Below are positions 20,281 through 30,149 of a stretch of DNA of 64,000 nucleotides, in pieces. Both the position numbers and the translations under genes were made by a program. The notes beneath the pieces are model-generated. The model saw nothing but the letters and a program-made list of their open reading frames with translations. It had not been told where the DNA came from and did not search any database. Within the stretch, counting starts at the first letter, position 1, and the number at the start of each line of letters is the position of its first letter. The DNA comes from Bacillus spongiae (GTDB lineage: Bacteria > Bacillota > Bacilli > Bacillales > Bacillaceae_K): the NCBI RefSeq assembly GCF_037120725.1, contig NZ_JBBAXC010000002.1, positions 345,121-409,120 on the forward strand, read 5' to 3'.

Positions 20281-21324
20281 ATGAATACAACTGGATTTCA
20301 TGTGGCAGTACTTGGAGCAACAGGAGCAGTAGGGCAGCAAATGATCGCAACACTTGAAAAGAGAGATTTTCCTATTAGAAAATTGACGTTACTTTCCTCT
20401 GCTCGTTCAGCTGGCAGTATTGTAAACTTTAAAGGAAAAGAAATCATCGTAGAGGAAGCGACTCCAGATAGTTTTGAAGGGGTTAATATTGCTCTATTTA
20501 GTGCAGGAGGATCGATTTCTAAAAAGTTTGCCCCAGAAGCAGTAAAACGTGGGGCGATTGTAGTCGATAATACGAGTGCTTTTAGAATGGATCAAGATGT
20601 TCCACTAGTCGTCCCAGAAGTAAATGAAGCTGATTTACATCAACACAAAGGGATTATCGCAAATCCAAATTGTTCAACGATTCAAATGGTTGTTGCATTA
20701 GAACCAATTCGAAAGCAATTTGGGTTAAATAAAGTTTTAGTTAGTACGTATCAAGCTGTATCGGGTGCAGGTAAAGATGCAATTGACGAACTTTATGAAC
20801 AGTCTAGGAATATATTAAACGGTGAAAAGGTAGATCCGCAGGTACTTCCGGTTAAAGGCGAGAAGAAGCACCATCAAATTGCTTTTAACGCAATTCCGCA
20901 AATTGATTCGTTTATGGAAAATGGCTTTACGTTTGAAGAGATGAAAATGATCAATGAAACGAAAAAGATTCTCCACATGCCTTCATTGAAGGTAGCCGCA
21001 ACCTGTGTTAGATTACCAATTGAAACGGGGCATTCTGAATCCGTCTATATTGAAGTAAACGAAAGCGGCGTTGATACAAAAGATATTCAGTTACTTATGA
21101 AAGACTCGCCAGGGGTCGTTCTTGAAGACTTCCCGGAACAACAGGTTTATCCTTTGCCAGCTAATGCTGTAGGGAAAAATGAAGTGTTTGTAGGAAGAAT
21201 TCGTCGTGACCTTGATGAAGAAAAAGGCTTCCATTTATGGATTGTTTCAGATAATCTCCTTAAAGGAGCAGCCTTTAATTCTGTACAAATTGCGGAAAGT
21301 CTAGTGAAACTTGGACTTGTTTAA
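20281..21324 (+). CDS. asd: Aspartate-semialdehyde dehydrogenase
   Basis: Asd reduces aspartyl phosphate to aspartate semialdehyde, the branch point to lysine/diaminopimelate, threonine and methionine. From ATG 20281 (after GGAAGGAG) the product has 347 residues. It shows an NADP-binding [15 protein letters not shown] at the N-terminus and the catalytic cysteine in NPNCSTIQM near residue 130. The frame upstream to 20233 is not part of the protein. The gene is followed by dapG and dapA. Confidence 0.97.
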   Translation: MNTTGFHVAVLGATGAVGQQMIATLEKRDFPIRKLTLLSSARSAGSIVNFKGKEIIVEEATPDSFEGVNIALFSAGGSISKKFAPEAVKRGAIVVDNTSAFRMDQDVPLVVPEVNEADLHQHKGIIANPNCSTIQMVVALEPIRKQFGLNKVLVSTYQAVSGAGKDAIDELYEQSRNILNGEKVDPQVLPVKGEKKHHQIAFNAIPQIDSFMENGFTFEEMKMINETKKILHMPSLKVAATCVRLPIETGHSESVYIEVNESGVDTKDIQLLMKDSPGVVLEDFPEQQVYPLPANAVGKNEVFVGRIRRDLDEEKGFHLWIVSDNLLKGAAFNSVQIAESLVKLGLV

Positions 21325-21434
21325 AACGACAGTGACCATAAAACTTATTCTATGAGTTATCCATTAATAAAGCTTCACTTTTTTGACCCCCAATAGGCTG
21401 CCTAAGGGAATAATTAGAAAACAGAGGTGTAAAA

Positions 21435-22673
21435 ATGAAGCTTATTGTGCAAAAGTTTGGAGGAACATCAGTTAGAGATGAAGATGGAAGGCAACGAGCA
21501 TGTAACCATGTGAAAAATGCTAGAACTGATGGGTATAAGGTGGTAGTGGTAGTGTCAGCCATGGGAAGGAAAGGGGACCCTTATGCAACTGACACCCTTC
21601 TTTCCCACGTAGGTGGATCGAATACGCTTCTAACCAAAAGAGAGCAAGATTTATTATTGTCTTGTGGTGAGGTTATTTCCAGCTTAGTATTTGTTAATAT
21701 GCTAGTAGAACAAGGAATCAATGCGGTCGCATTAACAGGTTCTCAAGCAGGATTTATAACGAATAATGACCATACTAACGCTAAAATTATTGAAATGAAA
21801 ACTGAACGGGTTGTGGAGTTATTAAAAAATCATGATGTGGTTGTGGTAGCTGGGTTTCAGGGAGCAGGTAAAAATGGAGATGTTACAACGATTGGAAGGG
21901 GAGGTAGTGATACCTCTGCTGCTGCTTTAGGTGTCGCGTTAAAAGCGGAATATGTCGATATATTTACCGATGTTACAGGAATGATGACAGCTGACCCAGG
22001 ATTAACGAAAAAGGCGAGAGCTTTATCAGTCGTTACCTATAATGAAGTGTGCAATATGGCGTATCAAGGGGCAAAAATCATACATCCTCGTGCGGTTGAA
22101 ATCGCTATGGCAGCGAAAATACCAATCAGAATTCGTTCAACCTATTCTAGCGAATTAGGAACGCTCGTTACTTCATTAGACCATAGACAAAACCACTATA
22201 TAATGGATGAACGACCTGTCACGGGAATTGCTCATGTTCCAAATATTGCTCAAATAAAAGTGTTTGCTAAAAAGGATCAATATAATTTGCAGTCTGAAGT
22301 ATTTAAAGCCATGGCACAGGCGAATATTTCTGTCGATTTTATCAATATCTCACCTCAGGGAGTTGTGTACACCGTATCGGAAGATGTGATAGAAAAGGCT
22401 ATTCAAACCTTAAAAGACCTTTCTCATCAACCTGTTGTAGAGTACAATTGCGCAAAAGTATCGGTCGTAGGTGCGGGAATGACAGGAGTTCCTGGAATAA
22501 CGTTTACGATAGTAACAGCTTTAGCGGAAAAAGGAATACGCATTCTTCAATCAGCTGATAGTCACTCAACGATTTGGGTTTTAGTAAAAGATAAAGATCT
22601 TGTTAGTGCTGTTAATGCTCTGCATGACGTCTTTCACTTAGAAGAGGTACCAGAAAAGCAGCTCAACGAATAA
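21435..22673 (+). CDS. dapG: Aspartate kinase I
   Basis: DapG phosphorylates aspartate, the first step of the aspartate family pathway. In Bacillus this isozyme is the one inhibited by diaminopimelate. The 412-residue product starts MKLIVQKFGGTSVRDEDGRQ. It shows GRGGSDTSAAALGVALKAEY and FTDVTGMMTADPGL in the kinase domain, and tandem ACT domains toward the C-terminus (VVGAGMTGVPGI). It lies between asd and dapA, 27 bp before dapA. Confidence 0.96.
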   Translation: MKLIVQKFGGTSVRDEDGRQRACNHVKNARTDGYKVVVVVSAMGRKGDPYATDTLLSHVGGSNTLLTKREQDLLLSCGEVISSLVFVNMLVEQGINAVALTGSQAGFITNNDHTNAKIIEMKTERVVELLKNHDVVVVAGFQGAGKNGDVTTIGRGGSDTSAAALGVALKAEYVDIFTDVTGMMTADPGLTKKARALSVVTYNEVCNMAYQGAKIIHPRAVEIAMAAKIPIRIRSTYSSELGTLVTSLDHRQNHYIMDERPVTGIAHVPNIAQIKVFAKKDQYNLQSEVFKAMAQANISVDFINISPQGVVYTVSEDVIEKAIQTLKDLSHQPVVEYNCAKVSVVGAGMTGVPGITFTIVTALAEKGIRILQSADSHSTIWVLVKDKDLVSAVNALHDVFHLEEVPEKQLNE

Positions 22674-22700
22674 AAAATGGAATAGGAGTGTAGGAAAAGC

Positions 22701-23561
22701 ATGAACTTTGGTCTAATTTCAACCGCAATGGTGACACCTTTTGATCATAAAGGGAATATTGACTTTAAGAAAACATCTGCCCTTGTAAATTATTTAATTG
22801 CAAATGGTACGGACTCTCTCGTAGTAGCGGGAACCACAGGAGAGTCTCCAACCTTAACGACAGAAGAGAAGCTCGCTTTGTTCTCCCACGTTGTGAAAGA
22901 GGTAGATGGACGTGTACCAGTTATTGCTGGAACGGGAAGTAATAATACTTACGCTTCTATTGACTTAACAAAAAAAGCTGAACAGACAGGAATTGATGGA
23001 GTATTAGTTGTAACCCCATATTATAATAAACCATCTCAAATGGGACTATATGAACATTTTAAATCAATTGCTGAAGCAACCTCTTTACCTGTAATGCTTT
23101 ATAATGTTCCAGGTCGAACAGTAACAAACCTTTTACCTGAAACAGTCATTAAGTTATCTAAGATTGACAACATCGTTGCTGTAAAAGAGGCGAGTGGGAA
23201 TTTAGATGCAATGACTGAAATTATTGCAAATACGCCAGAAGATTTCCTTCTTTATAGTGGCGATGATGGGTTAACCCTACCGATTCTCTCCATTGGAGGA
23301 GTAGGAGTTGTTTCTGTTTCATCCCATATTATTGGAAACGAAATGAAAAAAATGATAAATGCTTTCCTTGATGGAAATCATGCTGAAGCAGCTATTTTAC
23401 ATCAAAAGCTTCTCCCTTTAATGAATGGATTATTTGCTCAACCAAGCCCATCTCCAGTTAAAACAGCACTCCAATTAACGGGTATGGATGTAGGTTCTGT
23501 CAGGTTGCCTCTAATTCCCTTAACAGAAGAAGAGCGTAATACACTTCAAGCGTTACTTTAA
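22701..23561 (+). CDS. dapA: 4-hydroxy-tetrahydrodipicolinate synthase
   Basis: DapA condenses aspartate semialdehyde with pyruvate, committing carbon to diaminopimelate, lysine and dipicolinate. The 286-residue TIM barrel shows GTTGESPTLT, the tyrosine region YNVPGRT and the Schiff-base lysine in VAVKEASGN near residue 161. A ribosome site lies upstream of the ATG (ATAGGAGTG). A strong terminator follows; conserved synteny is then interrupted by the accessory region up to rnjB. Confidence 0.97.
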   Translation: MNFGLISTAMVTPFDHKGNIDFKKTSALVNYLIANGTDSLVVAGTTGESPTLTTEEKLALFSHVVKEVDGRVPVIAGTGSNNTYASIDLTKKAEQTGIDGVLVVTPYYNKPSQMGLYEHFKSIAEATSLPVMLYNVPGRTVTNLLPETVIKLSKIDNIVAVKEASGNLDAMTEIIANTPEDFLLYSGDDGLTLPILSIGGVGVVSVSSHIIGNEMKKMINAFLDGNHAEAAILHQKLLPLMNGLFAQPSPSPVKTALQLTGMDVGSVRLPLIPLTEEERNTLQALL

Positions 23562-23627
23562 ATGACAGTGGGCGAAATATAATATCGGATATTTAGGAAA
23601 GTAGGATGAAAATCTTCCTCTCCAATG

Positions 23628-23674
23628 CACATAAAAAGAGCTGGGTTCTTAAGGAATCCAGCTCTTTTTATGCA
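23628..23674. terminator. Terminator after dapA
   Basis: ATAAAAAGAGCTGG pairs with CCAGCTCTTTTTAT across a short loop. The A- and T-tracts make it usable from either direction. Confidence 0.9.
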
Positions 23675-24430
23675 TGATACGCAATTGTACTGAGTGATAG
23701 GAAGTACTCAAGGATATGTCAGCATCTGATTTGTTTAAAAATGAATCGCTTCATTGCTCCCTTATTGAATTATCAGTAAGACTTTTTCTTTGTTCAATTT
23801 TTCTCGTACTCAACGCTCATTTAATTAAATTCTTGAGTTTGTGGTTTGTTCCTTCTGTGTGTCTATTTTAAAAAAGGAGAAAAGATAGGAGAGTTTCTGC
23901 GTCCATTCTCAAGTTTTTTCACTAGAAGTATTTATAGGTGATGGCATTATTTTTATAAGTCTATAAGTCTTCATTTTTTAGCTATAATTACTATGTTTCT
24001 ATTTTTTTATTCAGAATTTTCATAAAAAATAATTAACGACAAAATCCTACATTTCTTGTTATTTACTCTCTAAGAGCTTTGTTCTATTATTAAGACGATA
24101 GGGATTGTAGGCGCCGGCACTCTCTATTACATATGTAATGTTTCAAGATTATACAATAGACTCTAGTCAATCTGACATCACCCATTCTCCCAAGGTGAAT
24201 TGTATGAAACCTCATCAAGTGCGATAGTAAAAACATATCTTGATAATTTTCTTAATATTCTTTTTACTTTAAGTCCCCATTAGAATACTTCTACAAACAA
24301 CAGCGTACCACCATCTTTGTAATCTACATAAATTTATTAGTCATACCCCAACTAAGTAAAACAGTCTATGAATAAATAGAAACTTAACGAAACAAGTAAG
24401 TCAAAAAACTTTATAGAGAGAGGTCGTTAT
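23675..24430. other. A/T-rich gap before the secreted nuclease-like gene
   Basis: No convincing gene, RNA or repeat is seen in these ~750 bases. The stretch is notably A/T rich. It must hold the promoter of the next gene, but I cannot point to it with confidence. Confidence 0.4.
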
Positions 24431-26950
24431 ATGATAAAGAAATCGTACATTTTATCACTCATTTTTTTCATATGTTTATTTTTCATGGCTATTAAAACTC
24501 CTGATACAAAAGCTGAAAGTAAATCTGGATCATTTTCCTTGTTGACCTACAATGTTGCTGGACTATGGGATCCCGTTTCCTCATCAAACCCAGCTACTAA
24601 TACAAAACTCATTAGCCCAAGATTAAATGACTATGACCTTGTCCTGGTTCAAGAAGATTTCAATTATCATAGTGATCTGATTTCGAGAGTAGATCATGAT
24701 TACCTTTCTTCTCACTCTGGCATTATGGGGTTTGGAGACGGATTAAACCGAATGTCAGATTTTCCATTTAAAGGATTTAAACGTGAGGATTGGAATGATT
24801 GCAACGGAATATTTAGTGATGGATCTGACTGCTTAACTCCTAAAGGCTTTTCATATGCTAGACATGAAGTTTCAGAGGGTGTATTTATTGATGTATATAA
24901 TTTGCACGCAGACGCTGGTGGAAGTGGTTCTGATTATACAGTTAGAAAAAAGAATTTCCAGCAGGTATTATCAAAAATTGACCAATGGTCGAAGGGGCAT
25001 GCTGTTATTGTGACTGGTGATTTTAATAGTCACTGGAAAGATAAAGATGGTGTCCGTCAATTCGTAGAAGCAGGTTTTTCTGATGCATGGGCTGAAATAT
25101 CGAATAATGGGGAAATTCCAGATATCGGCGAATCAGGTGGACGAATTGATAAAATTTTATTCAGAGAAAGTGACGACCTAGAGTTGAATGTGACGAATTA
25201 TAACGTTCCGAATAGCGACTTTTTAGATAGTAAGGGGAATAAATTGTCCGACCATAAGCCAGTATCCGCAATGTTTGAATATAGCAAAAAATCATTTTAC
25301 GATTTTGACTCGTTTCAAAACACAGATGTGAGAGAAACGTCAGAGTTGTACGAAGGGTTACCCGTTTATGAACTTACCTCTACATCTCCAAATGATAGTT
25401 GGTCATGGGTTAGAAAAACGGTAAATAGTAACCCGTCAGAAAAAAGTTATCAAATAGGCGTATGGTTAAAAGCAGCAGACGGATATGACTCTCAGGAAAT
25501 CACATTGAAGCTTGAAGATAATGAAGGGAATGGAACTGGTTATAACTATTTCACTGTAACGGATCAATGGGAGTATTATTCCGTGGATTATACGTTTCCA
25601 AAAGGTAGTGGAGATCAGCTAGAATATAAAATTTACCCAGCCAACGCAAGGAAAGGTTCACAAGGAAGTGTTTTAGCTGCTGCACCAGAATTAAAAGAAA
25701 TATCTTTCTACGATTTTGACTCGTCGCAAAACACAGCAGTAAGAGAAACATCAGAGTTGTACGAAGGGTTACCGGTATATCAACTAACTTCTATAGCACC
25801 AAGTGAAAGCTGGTCATGGATTCGGAAAAAAGTTGATCGTAACCCGTCAGAGAAAAGTTATCAAATAGGTGTATGGTTAAAAGCAGCAGACGGATATGAC
25901 TCTCAGGAGATCACATTGAAGCTTGAAGATAATGAAGGGAATGGAACTGGTTATAACTATTTTACCGTATCGGATCAATGGGAGTATTATTCCATAGATT
26001 ATACGTTTCCAAAAGGTAGTGGAGATCAGCTAGAATATAAAATTTACCCAGCCAACGCAAGGAAAGGTTCACAAGGAAGTGTTTTAGCTGCTGGGCCAGA
26101 ATTGAAGGAGGTATCTTTCTACGATTTTGATTCATCGCAAAATACAGCTGTGAGAGAAACGGCACAGTTGTACAAGGAGTTACCGGTATATCAACTAACT
26201 TCTATAGCACCAAGTGAAAGCTGGTCATGGATTCGGAAAAAAGTTGATCGTAACCCGTCAGAGAAAAGTTATCAAATAGGTGTATGGTTAAAAGCAGCAG
26301 ACGGATATGACTCTCAGGAGATCACATTGAAGCTTGAAGATAATGAAGGGAATGGAACTGGTTATAACTATTTCACTGTAACGGATCAATGGGAGTATTA
26401 TTCCATAGATTATACGTTTCCAAAAGGTAGTGGAGATCAGCTAGAATATAAAATTTACCCAGCCAACGCAAGGAAAGGCTCACAAGGAAGTGTTTTAGCT
26501 GCTGCACCAGAATTGAAGGAGGTATCTTTCTACGATTTTGATTCCTCCCAAAATACAGCTGTGAGAGAAACGGCACAGTTGTACAAGGAGTTACCGGTAT
26601 ATCAACTAACTTCTATAGCACCAAGTGAAAGCTGGTCATGGATTCGGAAAAAAGTTGATCGTAACCCGTCAGAGAAAAGTTATCAAATAGGTGTATGGTT
26701 AAAAGCAGCAGACGGATATGACTCTCAGGAGATCACATTGAAGCTTGAAGATAATGAAGGGAATGGAACTGGTTATAACTATTTTACCGTATCGGATCAA
26801 TGGGAGTATTATTCCGTGGATTATACGTTTCCAAAAGGTAGTGGAGATCAGCTAGAATATAAAATTTATCCAGCCAATGCAAGGAAAGGCTCACAAGGAA
26901 GTGTTTTAGCTGCTGGGCCAGAATTAAGAGAAGTCTTTTTAGAGGATTAA
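24431..26950 (+). CDS. Secreted endonuclease/exonuclease/phosphatase-fold protein with four tandem repeats
   Basis: An 839-residue exported protein. Residues 1-30 are a signal peptide (hydrophobic [14 protein letters not shown], cleavage near TKAES). Residues about 36-282 form an EEP-superfamily domain with [28 protein letters not shown] and SDHKPVS, so the catalytic set looks complete. This superfamily includes DNase I-like enzymes and sphingomyelinases; I cannot decide the substrate. Four repeats of exactly 137 residues (25292-26935) follow, each starting FYDFDS and rich in W/Y/acidic residues, resembling beta-sandwich binding modules. The last three are nearly identical at DNA level. It lies alone in the accessory insertion. 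Confidence 0.88.
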   Translation: MIKKSYILSLIFFICLFFMAIKTPDTKAESKSGSFSLLTYNVAGLWDPVSSSNPATNTKLISPRLNDYDLVLVQEDFNYHSDLISRVDHDYLSSHSGIMGFGDGLNRMSDFPFKGFKREDWNDCNGIFSDGSDCLTPKGFSYARHEVSEGVFIDVYNLHADAGGSGSDYTVRKKNFQQVLSKIDQWSKGHAVIVTGDFNSHWKDKDGVRQFVEAGFSDAWAEISNNGEIPDIGESGGRIDKILFRESDDLELNVTNYNVPNSDFLDSKGNKLSDHKPVSAMFEYSKKSFYDFDSFQNTDVRETSELYEGLPVYELTSTSPNDSWSWVRKTVNSNPSEKSYQIGVWLKAADGYDSQEITLKLEDNEGNGTGYNYFTVTDQWEYYSVDYTFPKGSGDQLEYKIYPANARKGSQGSVLAAAPELKEISFYDFDSSQNTAVRETSELYEGLPVYQLTSIAPSESWSWIRKKVDRNPSEKSYQIGVWLKAADGYDSQEITLKLEDNEGNGTGYNYFTVSDQWEYYSIDYTFPKGSGDQLEYKIYPANARKGSQGSVLAAGPELKEVSFYDFDSSQNTAVRETAQLYKELPVYQLTSIAPSESWSWIRKKVDRNPSEKSYQIGVWLKAADGYDSQEITLKLEDNEGNGTGYNYFTVTDQWEYYSIDYTFPKGSGDQLEYKIYPANARKGSQGSVLAAAPELKEVSFYDFDSSQNTAVRETAQLYKELPVYQLTSIAPSESWSWIRKKVDRNPSEKSYQIGVWLKAADGYDSQEITLKLEDNEGNGTGYNYFTVSDQWEYYSVDYTFPKGSGDQLEYKIYPANARKGSQGSVLAAGPELREVFLED
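25292..26935 (+). repeat. Four in-frame tandem repeats of 411 bp
   Basis: Units start at 25292, 25703, 26114 and 26525, each exactly 411 bp (137 codons). Unit 1 is more divergent at its start; units 3 and 4 are almost identical there. Toward the unit ends, unit 1 resembles 3 (TVTDQ, AAAPEL) and unit 2 resembles 4 (TVSDQ, AAGPEL), a mosaic pattern. Confidence 0.95.
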
Positions 26951-27525
26951 CGTGCCACGTAGTTTATAATTTTCACCGGAACTAACGAAACTCAAAGTAC
27001 CATTTCCAAGGAAGGTTACATTGTTTTCAAATCAAACGGGATAAGCTCGAAGTAGTGCAACGATATGTAATTCATAATAAGGGAAACCTCTCCTATTAAG
27101 GAGAGGATATTCCATGTATAGATTTTGCTCCTGAATTTTTATTAATAGGTAGAAATGCCAGCATAAAATTATTTCGAATTTGAGTCCTCAGCTATTGTGC
27201 ATTTCATTGTTAAATTTCAGGAAGATGAATAGTCTATTATTATCTGCTCGGGGAAAGTATCTACTTGATAAGAAGATGCAGGGATCCTCAGATTTAAAAT
27301 TAAAGCCATCCTGCTTTTAATACATTATGTTATTAAGATATTTTGCTAATATATATATGAAATTACCACAGATAAATTAAAAAACTCATGAAAGCAGAGG
27401 AACATTTAAATCGATAATCCATCTAGGGTGGCACCGAGTTCGTTGTATTCGGTCATTATTAAAGGGGTCATATGACAGAGGTTTAATGAACGGAAAAAGA
27501 AGAATGGTGAAAAGTGGGAAATTAT
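26951..27525. other. Gene-free stretch with traces of decayed elements
   Basis: No intact gene is seen. A hairpin CCTCTCC/GGAGAGG lies at 27087-27106. Around 27025-27110 one plus-strand frame reads KRDKLEVVQRY, like the N-terminus of IS3-family OrfA proteins, then hits stops; it may be a transposase remnant. At 27425-27438 there is a T-box-like core AGGGTGGCACCGAG, without a downstream T-run or synthetase gene. Confidence 0.35.
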
Positions 27526-27657
27526 CTAAATAGCCGCTTCTGGCTGGATAAATACTGAATTTTGAACGGGTATTCGAGTAAATAATCCTGAAGTAGCCCC
27601 CATGGATACTATCATACATATATAACATACCATTATTATGATATACGTAGAATTCAT
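27526..27657 (-). CDS. Small hydrophobic protein (43 residues), unknown
   Basis: This short minus-strand frame is preceded by a near-perfect ribosome site, TTAAGGAGG, seven bases before the ATG. The product begins MNSTYIIIMVCYICMIVSMG and continues to about residue 26 as one hydrophobic, probably membrane-spanning segment, followed by a short polar tail ending PEAAI. I do not recognise a family. A short inverted repeat CTACAA/TTGTAG lies about 60-80 bp upstream (near 27716-27735) and could be an operator. The overlapping longer minus-strand frame has no ribosome site. The gene call rests mainly on the ribosome site. Confidence 0.45.
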   Translation of the reverse strand: MNSTYIIIMVCYICMIVSMGATSGLFTRIPVQNSVFIQPEAAI

Positions 27658-27679
27658 TAAATTACCTCCTTAAATACAT

Positions 27680-28066
27680 AGAGTTACTATATACTATTCT
27701 AGAAATAATATAATGCTACAACAAATACTTGTAGTTTTTACTATTGATGATTGCAGCAAAGATTTAAGAGAATTAAAGGCTGCAAATTTTTATCTTGAAT
27801 TCAATGATTTCATCATTGTGCGCTAATCTAGTAAAAGTACCGTCTTTAAATAGGAAAAGGCCTAATTGTGAAATAAAGAAAATGAATAATATGCTACAAT
27901 CAGAGGAGATTGTAACAGACTCTCTTAAAATAACGTCGTATTTTTCTCTATGAAGTTATACAGGTGTTTAAAACTGAGTGAGTACACCTTCTTAAAGGGA
28001 TATAACCTATAAAAGAGTGCCATTTATAGAAAAATACCCAATACAAATAATGTTAGGAGACTATAA
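27680..28066. other. Intergenic stretch before the GNAT gene
   Basis: It holds the putative promoter region of the small minus-strand gene and, near 27890-27900, a TACAAT-like -10 that could serve the GNAT gene. No other element is evident. Confidence 0.3.
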
Positions 28067-28606
28067 ATGGAAATTATAATAAGACCAGAACTCAAAAAAG
28101 AATATAGTAAAACCGAAGAGGTTGTTAAAAGAGCTTTTTCCAATGTAGAGATTAGCGATAAAACAGAGCATTTACTTGTCAATCGGATTAGAAAATCGAA
28201 TGCTTTTATTCCTGAACTGTCATTACTTGCTCTAAATGAAAATAAAGATAGGATAGGCCATATACTATTTTCAAAAGTAGCAATTGTAGATGGAGGTGAC
28301 GCTGTAGAAGCTTTAGCTCTTGCTCCGCTGTCTGTTGAACCAGAATATCAGAGAAAGGGTGTTGGCAGTCAATTAGTACATATGGGAATAAAAAAAGCAA
28401 GAGAGCTTGGTTATCATTCAGTAATTGTTTTAGGTCATAGTGAGTATTATCCAAAGTTTGGTTTTAAACCAGCTAGCTTATGGAATATACAGGCGCCTTT
28501 TGATGTACCAGACGAAATTTTCATGGCCCTTGAATTAAAGCCCAATGCCCTTGAAAATGTTCAAGGTATTGTTCAATATTCAAGTGCTTTCTCTGACTTA
28601 GATTAG
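28067..28606 (+). CDS. GNAT family N-acetyltransferase
   Basis: A 179-residue acetyl-CoA-dependent acetyltransferase of the YhbS-like group. The acetyl-CoA loop is QRKGVGSQLV, preceded by LSVEPEYQ, with ARELGYHSVIVLGHSEYYPK and FGFKPAS downstream, as is usual for this group. The ATG follows TTAGGAGA. Substrate unknown; this group includes small-molecule and protein acetylases. It is isolated inside the accessory insertion and not clearly in an operon. Confidence 0.9.
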   Translation: MEIIIRPELKKEYSKTEEVVKRAFSNVEISDKTEHLLVNRIRKSNAFIPELSLLALNENKDRIGHILFSKVAIVDGGDAVEALALAPLSVEPEYQRKGVGSQLVHMGIKKARELGYHSVIVLGHSEYYPKFGFKPASLWNIQAPFDVPDEIFMALELKPNALENVQGIVQYSSAFSDLD

Positions 28607-28784
28607 TAATTACATTCAAGGGGAGATATTAATCATGTTTCTCCTTATTTAGTAAGAAGTTAATGATTCTTGTCTAGTATCCTTGTAAATCAAAAATGGG
28701 TAACGCACCTTTTTAAAAATTGGCAGTGATGTATAACAGGGATAGTTAATGTTAAAGAAAACTTTAAAAGAAGGTTTGTTATAA

Positions 28785-29240
28785 GTGAGTAATTCAAAAT
28801 TTAAAGATAATGGTGAATCAATTGATTACTTTATAGTTAACTTTTCCATCTTATTGGAATGTCTTACTTGTAATAAGGTTGTAGTAGCGACGAGAAATAA
28901 TGATGAGGAATTGGGATTTAGATTTATATGTTGTAATTGTGGTATTGTCCACAAAAATAATCCGATGGATTCTTGGGAAAGGGATACCTTTTATGGATTT
29001 AATACTTGGTTAAATACCAATTGCTGTGGTCAAACCCTATGGGCATACAATAAAGAACATCTTCATTTCATGGAAGGGTATATTCTTTCAACTTTAAGAG
29101 AAAGGGTACCAAATCTAAATCAAAGTCTTGCAAGTAGACTCCCAAATTGGATGAAGTCAGCTAAAAACCGTGAAGAACTTACTAATGGATTTAAGATACT
29201 TAGAAAAAAGTTAGCTGAAGCAGAAAAATTATTGAAGTAA
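28785..29240 (+). CDS. Zinc-ribbon-like protein of unknown function
   Basis: A 151-residue protein I do not recognise. It starts with GTG after AAAGAAGG. Cysteines CLTCNK near residue 32 and CCNCGI near 53, plus a later CCGQ pair near 84, suggest a zinc-binding ribbon at the N-terminus. The C-terminal third is charged and helical (NREELTNGFKILRKKLAEAE). No membrane segment is seen. It is followed by its own terminator. The coding call is good; the function is open. Confidence 0.75.
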   Translation: MSNSKFKDNGESIDYFIVNFSILLECLTCNKVVVATRNNDEELGFRFICCNCGIVHKNNPMDSWERDTFYGFNTWLNTNCCGQTLWAYNKEHLHFMEGYILSTLRERVPNLNQSLASRLPNWMKSAKNREELTNGFKILRKKLAEAEKLLK

Positions 29241-29353
29241 AGTGCACTAGAGTTGAAAGTTATTGCTATTTCTAGTTCATCTTACATTCAAGATAGGATA
29301 GTTTAACGGAAGTGTAAAATGTTAGACTAATAAAGGTTTACTTAACTAACAAG

Positions 29354-29389
29354 AAGGAGTGCAACTCAATTGAGATGCGCTCCTTTTAC
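29354..29389 (+). terminator. Terminator after the zinc-ribbon-like gene
   Basis: AAGGAGTGCAACTCA pairs with TGAGATGCGCTCCTT with two mismatches, followed by TTTT. Confidence 0.75.
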
Positions 29390-29413
29390 AGTTCTTTCAG
29401 CTCTGAGTTCTTA

Positions 29414-30133
29414 GGCCTACAGGATGTAGGTCATGAAGGCGTTGCGACAGGACGTCGCGAATTTAGCCTTCGTTCCATAATGACTTAAGTTTATACGACG
29501 CTGAACGGGCAGTTCTGCTTTTCTTATTGTCTAGCTGCAGCGCCTAACGTCTAGTAAACTTGGCCACTCCTCCTTGCGATAAGTCAACATCGATTCGCTC
29601 CCGCTCCTCGTGTTTCCTTTATCTCATACGAAGCGGTTCAAGTTTATACGACGTTGATCAGGCACTTCCGCTTTTCTTATTGTCTAGCTCCGTCGGGTAG
29701 CAGCTCGGGGTCATTTGACAAATCCCTCCGGAAATCAGGATTTCCTGCGCGCTTTGTCAAATGCCTGTCGCTGCTGAGCGACCCGACTCCGCTTTTCTTT
29801 GTTGTCTAGCTCCGTCGGCTTGTGGCTCGGGGTCAACTGTCACCCCACTCCGGAAATCAGGATTTCCTGCGCGTTGCGTCAGTTGCCTGTCGCCCCAGAG
29901 CGAGCCTCCTCCGCTTAGGCCTACAGGATGTAGGTCATGAAGGCGTTGCGACAGGACGTCGCGAACTTAGCCTTCGTTCCTTAATGTTGTCTAGCGCCAC
30001 TGCCCAACGACTAGTAAACTTGCCCACTCCTCCTTACGATAAGTCAACATCGATTCGCTATCGCTCTTCGTGTTTCCTATATCTCATACGAAGCGGTTCA
30101 AGTTTATACGTCGCTGAACGGGCAGTTCTGCTT
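29414..30133. repeat. Second mosaic stem-loop repeat cluster (families 1, 2 and 3)
   Basis: In order: family 2 at 29414-29476; an isolated right arm of family 3 at 29485-29517; family 3 at about 29529-29672; family 1 at 29692-29787 and about 29813-29908; family 2 at 29918-29980; family 3 at 29991-30133. In the first family 1 copy GTCGGGT (29692-29698) pairs with ACCCGAC (29781-29787), and CATTTGACAAA (29712-29722) pairs perfectly with TTTGTCAAATG (29753-29763). The core hairpins at 29730 and 29852 are 122 bp apart, as in the array at the window start. Frames across it look spurious. It lies between the accessory genes and rnjB. Confidence 0.9.
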
Positions 30134-30149
30134 TTCTTTAATAATTTGG

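Noticed and set aside
21325-21434. Lysine riboswitch before dapG
   Set aside because: The 110-bp gap is too short and shows none of the long conserved lysine-riboswitch helices.
25551-26576. Three minus-strand frames of 66-67 codons at 411-bp intervals
   Set aside because: They are shadows of the tandem repeats in the plus-strand gene and lack ribosome sites.
27386-27628. 80-codon minus-strand frame
   Set aside because: No ribosome site; the overlapping 43-codon frame with TTAAGGAGG is the better candidate.
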